Below are positions 60,511 to 64,000 of a stretch of 64,000 bases of DNA, piece by piece. Each line of letters opens with the position of its first letter. The stretch's first letter is position 1. Under the pieces are notes generated by a model. It saw only the letters and a program-made list of their open reading frames with translations, ran no database searches and was not told where the DNA came from. The position numbers and the translations under genes were made by a program. The stretch spans positions 2,604,001 to 2,668,000 of the forward strand of contig NZ_CP092365.1 in NCBI RefSeq assembly GCF_022370835.2. The letters run 5' to 3'. This DNA is from Mycolicibacillus parakoreensis. Its GTDB lineage: Bacteria; Actinomycetota; Actinomycetes; Mycobacteriales; Mycobacteriaceae.

Positions 60511-60584
60511 AATTCAGTGAGGCTACCTGTGGTGGTCGGGGCCACGCTGGCCGCGGGGGCCCGCCACGCCGCGGGCGGGGTGGC

Positions 60585-61592
60585 TCACTCCGGCTTGGTG
60601 CGCCGCCCGACCAGCAACGTCATCGCCTCATCGACCGACAATCCCTGGTGGCAGACCCGGAAGACGGCGTCGGAGAGCGGCATCTCCACGTCGTAGCTGG
60701 ACGCCAGCGCCAACACCGACTCACACGAGCTGACTCCCTCGACCAGGGTGCCCGACTCGGCCAACGTCTGCGCCACGCCGGCGCCGCGGCCCAGTCTCGC
60801 CCCGAAACTGCGGTTGCGGGAGTGCGGCGAGGTGCAGGTGGCGACCAGGTCCCCCACTCCGGCCAGCCCGGCCAGCGTCTCGCTTCGGGCTCCCAACGCC
60901 ACCGCGAGGCGGGTGATCTCGGCCAGGCCCCGGGTGATGATCGCCGCGGCGGTGTTCTCCCCGAGACCGGCGCCGGCGGCCATCCCGCAGGCCAGCGCGA
61001 TGACGTTCTTGCAGGCGCCCCCGATCTCGGTGCCGATCACGTCGGTGTTGGTGTAGGGCCGGAAGTAGCCGGTGGCCAGCATCTGCTGCACCGTCACCGC
61101 CCGAGCCGGGTCGGGGCAGGCGATCACGGTGGCGGCCAGTTGCCCCACCGAGATCTCGCTGGCCAGGTTCGGTCCCGACAGCACCGCCACCTGTTCGGCG
61201 GGCAGGCCGGTCACCGAGGTGATGAGCTGACTCATCCGCATCAGCGTGCCCAGTTCGATGCCCTTGGCCAGACTGACCAGCGTGACGTCGGGGGCCAGCA
61301 GCGGCGCCCACCGCTCCAGGTTGGCGCGCAACGCCTGGGCGGGCACCCCCAGCAACACCGTGGTCGCCCCGTCGAGGGCGCCCGCGGCGTCGGAGGTGGC
61401 CGACACCCCGGCCGGCAACCGCACCGTCGGCAGGTACCGCGGGTTGTACCCGGTGGCGTTGATCTGCTCGGCGACAGCACCTTCGCGGGTCCACAGCCGC
61501 ACCGGGGTGCCCGCCTCGACCAGCACCTTGGCCAATGTGGTGCCCCACGCCCCGGCCCCCATCACCGCCACCGCACCGTCGCTGCCTGCCAT
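60585..61592 (-). CDS. gpsA: NAD(P)H-dependent glycerol-3-phosphate dehydrogenase
   Basis: Makes sn-glycerol-3-phosphate for phospholipid synthesis. The 335-residue protein has the Rossmann motif [14 protein letters not shown] (residues about 9-22), substrate-site [10 protein letters not shown] and [18 protein letters not shown], and the catalytic Lys in the ACKN segment. The position equals Rv2982c, beside fbiD, from which it diverges across 136 bp. Confidence 0.95.
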   Translation of the reverse strand: MAGSDGAVAVMGAGAWGTTLAKVLVEAGTPVRLWTREGAVAEQINATGYNPRYLPTVRLPAGVSATSDAAGALDGATTVLLGVPAQALRANLERWAPLLAPDVTLVSLAKGIELGTLMRMSQLITSVTGLPAEQVAVLSGPNLASEISVGQLAATVIACPDPARAVTVQQMLATGYFRPYTNTDVIGTEIGGACKNVIALACGMAAGAGLGENTAAAIITRGLAEITRLAVALGARSETLAGLAGVGDLVATCTSPHSRNRSFGARLGRGAGVAQTLAESGTLVEGVSSCESVLALASSYDVEMPLSDAVFRVCHQGLSVDEAMTLLVGRRTKPE

Positions 61593-61626
61593 CGCCCCTC
61601 CTTAGCGCTCGCCGACCTCACCCTAG

Positions 61627-62376
<750 letters not shown>

Positions 62377-62421
62377 CGGGATCGGTGGCGACCACACCCG
62401 AAATTAGGGAATGATCGCAGT

Positions 62422-64000
62422 GTGACCGAGATTCAGCTGAGCACCGAGCGCGACCGGTGGCGGCCGGCCGACACCGCGCCGAGCGCACCACCGGCGGAGA
62501 CCGTCGAACCGGAGCACGACGCCCTACCGGAGAAGCGCTACCTCAACCGCGAGCTGAGCTGGCTGGAGTTCAACGAGCGGGTGCTGGCCCTGGCTGCCGA
62601 CACCTCGGCCCCGCTGCTGGAACGGGCCAAGTATCTGGCGATCTTCGCCTCCAACCTCGACGAGTTCTACATGGTGCGGGTCGCCGGGCTCAAACGCCGC
62701 GACGAGATGGGGCTGTCGGTGCGCTCCGCCGACGGGCTGACCCCGCGGGAACAGTTGCGCCGCATCGCCGAGCGCTCCCAGCAGAGCCAGGCGCGCCACG
62801 CCCGGGTTTTTCTCGACTCGGTGCGTCCGGCGTTGGCTGAGCAGGGCATCCACGTGGTCACCTGGGCGGATCTCGGCGGTGCCGAACGCACCCGGTTGTC
62901 GACCTACTTTCAAGAGCAGGTGTTCCCGGTGCTGACCCCGCTGGCGGTCGACCCGGCCCACCCGTTCCCGTTCGTCAGCGGGCTGAGCTTGAACCTGGCG
63001 GTCACGGTGCGCCAACCCGATGACGGTGGCCAGCATTTCGCCCGCGTGAAGGTGCCCGACAACGTCGATCGCTTCGTCGAACTCAGCGAGGACGACACCG
63101 CCGAGGCCGCCGAGGACCTCGACGACATCGATGACACCGACGATCTCGGCGGCCCCACCGTGGCGCGCTTCCTGCCGATGGAGGAACTGATCGCGGCGTT
63201 TCTGCCGGAGCTGTTCCCGGGCATGGAGATCGTGGAGCACCACGTCTTCCGGATCACCCGCAACGCCGACTTCGAGGTCGAAGAAGACCGCGACGAGGAC
63301 CTGCTGCAGGCGCTGGAGCGCGAGTTGGCCCGGCGTCGGTTCGGCTCGCCGGTGCGCCTGGAGGTCTCCGACGACATGACCGAGCACATGCTGGAGTTGT
63401 TGCTGCGCGAGCTCAACGTCGACCCCGGCGACGTCATCGACGTGCCCGGGATGCTGGATCTGTCGGCGTTGTGGCAGCTTTACAAACTGGACCGACCGGG
63501 GCTCAAGGACCCGGCGTTCGTGCCGGCCACCCATCCGGCGTTCGCCGAACGGGAGACACCGAAGAGCATCTTCGCGACGCTGCGCGAGGGCGACATCCTG
63601 GTGCACCACCCCTACGACTCGTTCTCGACCAGCGTGCAACGGTTCATCGAGCAGGCGGCCGCGGACCCCAACGTGCTGGCGATCAAACAGACCCTGTACC
63701 GCACCTCCGGCGACTCGCCGATCGTGCGCGCCCTCATCGATGCCGCCGAGGCCGGAAAGCAGGTCGTGACCCTGGTCGAGATCAAGGCCCGCTTCGACGA
63801 ACAGGCCAACATCAAATGGGCCCGGGCCCTCGAGCAGGCCGGCGTCCATGTGGTCTACGGCCTGGTCGGGTTGAAGACCCACTGCAAGACCGCGCTGGTG
63901 GTGCGCCGTGAGGGGGCGGTGATCCGGCGCTACTGCCATGTGGGCACCGGCAACTACAACAGCAAGACCGCCCGGCTCTACGAGGACGTCGGAATCCTGA
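62422..64000 (+). CDS. ppk: Polyphosphate kinase 1, 3' end outside the window
   Basis: Polymerises the terminal phosphate of ATP into polyphosphate. The first 526 residues are present; full-length PPK1 is about 700-740. Visible parts are the N-domain [16 protein letters not shown] (residues 40-55), the head domain with [10 protein letters not shown], and the C1 domain with catalytic-region [16 protein letters not shown] and the [11 protein letters not shown] and HVGTGNYN motifs near the cut. An acidic stretch (residues about 217-236) is rich in Asp/Glu. GTG 62422 is the start. Confidence 0.95.
   Translation, partial: MTEIQLSTERDRWRPADTAPSAPPAETVEPEHDALPEKRYLNRELSWLEFNERVLALAADTSAPLLERAKYLAIFASNLDEFYMVRVAGLKRRDEMGLSVRSADGLTPREQLRRIAERSQQSQARHARVFLDSVRPALAEQGIHVVTWADLGGAERTRLSTYFQEQVFPVLTPLAVDPAHPFPFVSGLSLNLAVTVRQPDDGGQHFARVKVPDNVDRFVELSEDDTAEAAEDLDDIDDTDDLGGPTVARFLPMEELIAAFLPELFPGMEIVEHHVFRITRNADFEVEEDRDEDLLQALERELARRRFGSPVRLEVSDDMTEHMLELLLRELNVDPGDVIDVPGMLDLSALWQLYKLDRPGLKDPAFVPATHPAFAERETPKSIFATLREGDILVHHPYDSFSTSVQRFIEQAAADPNVLAIKQTLYRTSGDSPIVRALIDAAEAGKQVVTLVEIKARFDEQANIKWARALEQAGVHVVYGLVGLKTHCKTALVVRREGAVIRRYCHVGTGNYNSKTARLYEDVGIL

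Overview
The window is a GC-rich actinobacterial chromosome segment (roughly 70% GC by eye) whose gene content and order match the Mycobacterium tuberculosis stretch from dxr (Rv2870c) to ppk (Rv2984). The host is almost certainly a non-tuberculous mycobacterium. Markers include sepIVA, lppW, lipN, fbiD, a lactate 2-monooxygenase of the mycobacterial type, many GTG starts and many 4-nt stop/start overlaps. Several M. tuberculosis blocks are absent: mpt70/mpt83/dipZ, PPE45, fdhD/fdhF, pknI, amt and glnD, and the whole PDIM/PGL lipid locus that lies between Rv2927c and coaD.

Layout. 1-2400: the 5' part of dxr (running off the left end), a VOC protein overlapped by an AraC regulator, and a small DUF2631 membrane protein. 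2378-5818: rlmN-cdsA-frr-pyrH on the minus strand (translation and phospholipid synthesis). 5955-8597: a methyltransferase divergent from a MarR regulator, with two operator-like palindromes between them, then amidase amiC. 8723-10406: rpsB-tsf. 10669-12734: M23 peptidase, exported protein, xerC. 12882-18000: lactate monooxygenase, viuB, dprA, comM/yifB and yraN. 18120-20306: a triple-DUF190 protein, a histidine phosphatase and a decayed PPE-like remnant.

20307-25849 is a translation and secretion block: DUF2469, rnhB, lepB, rplS, then lppW, then trmD-rimM-khpA-rpsP. mgtE, dacB2 and an amidohydrolase follow. 29490-36598 holds the SRP and chromosome genes ffh, a lone PII gene, ftsY and smc. 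36640-41075: acyP, osmC, a PIG-L deacetylase, fpg, rnc, DUF177 and sepIVA. 41231-49249: coaD, rsmD, pycA, the VKOR/DsbA-like pair, lipN and an aldo-keto reductase. 49326-57247: a Cys/Met PLP enzyme, exported HNH nuclease, recG, a FakA-like protein, rpmB, a protease-like lipoprotein and ung. 57348-64000: GNAT, thiL, DUF3515, ddl, gpsA, fbiD and the 5' part of ppk.

Most of the window is conserved core. The points most worth attention are: a PII signalling protein that has lost its modifiable Tyr51, has a longer T-loop and has lost its amt/glnD neighbours; a three-way-junction RNA predicted in the rpsP leader; a MarR-methyltransferase module with paired palindromes; a protein of three fused PII-like DUF190 domains; a chymotrypsin-like lipoprotein whose catalytic His is Gln; and an apparent CTG start for rsmD. 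No tRNA, rRNA, CRISPR array or intact insertion sequence was seen.
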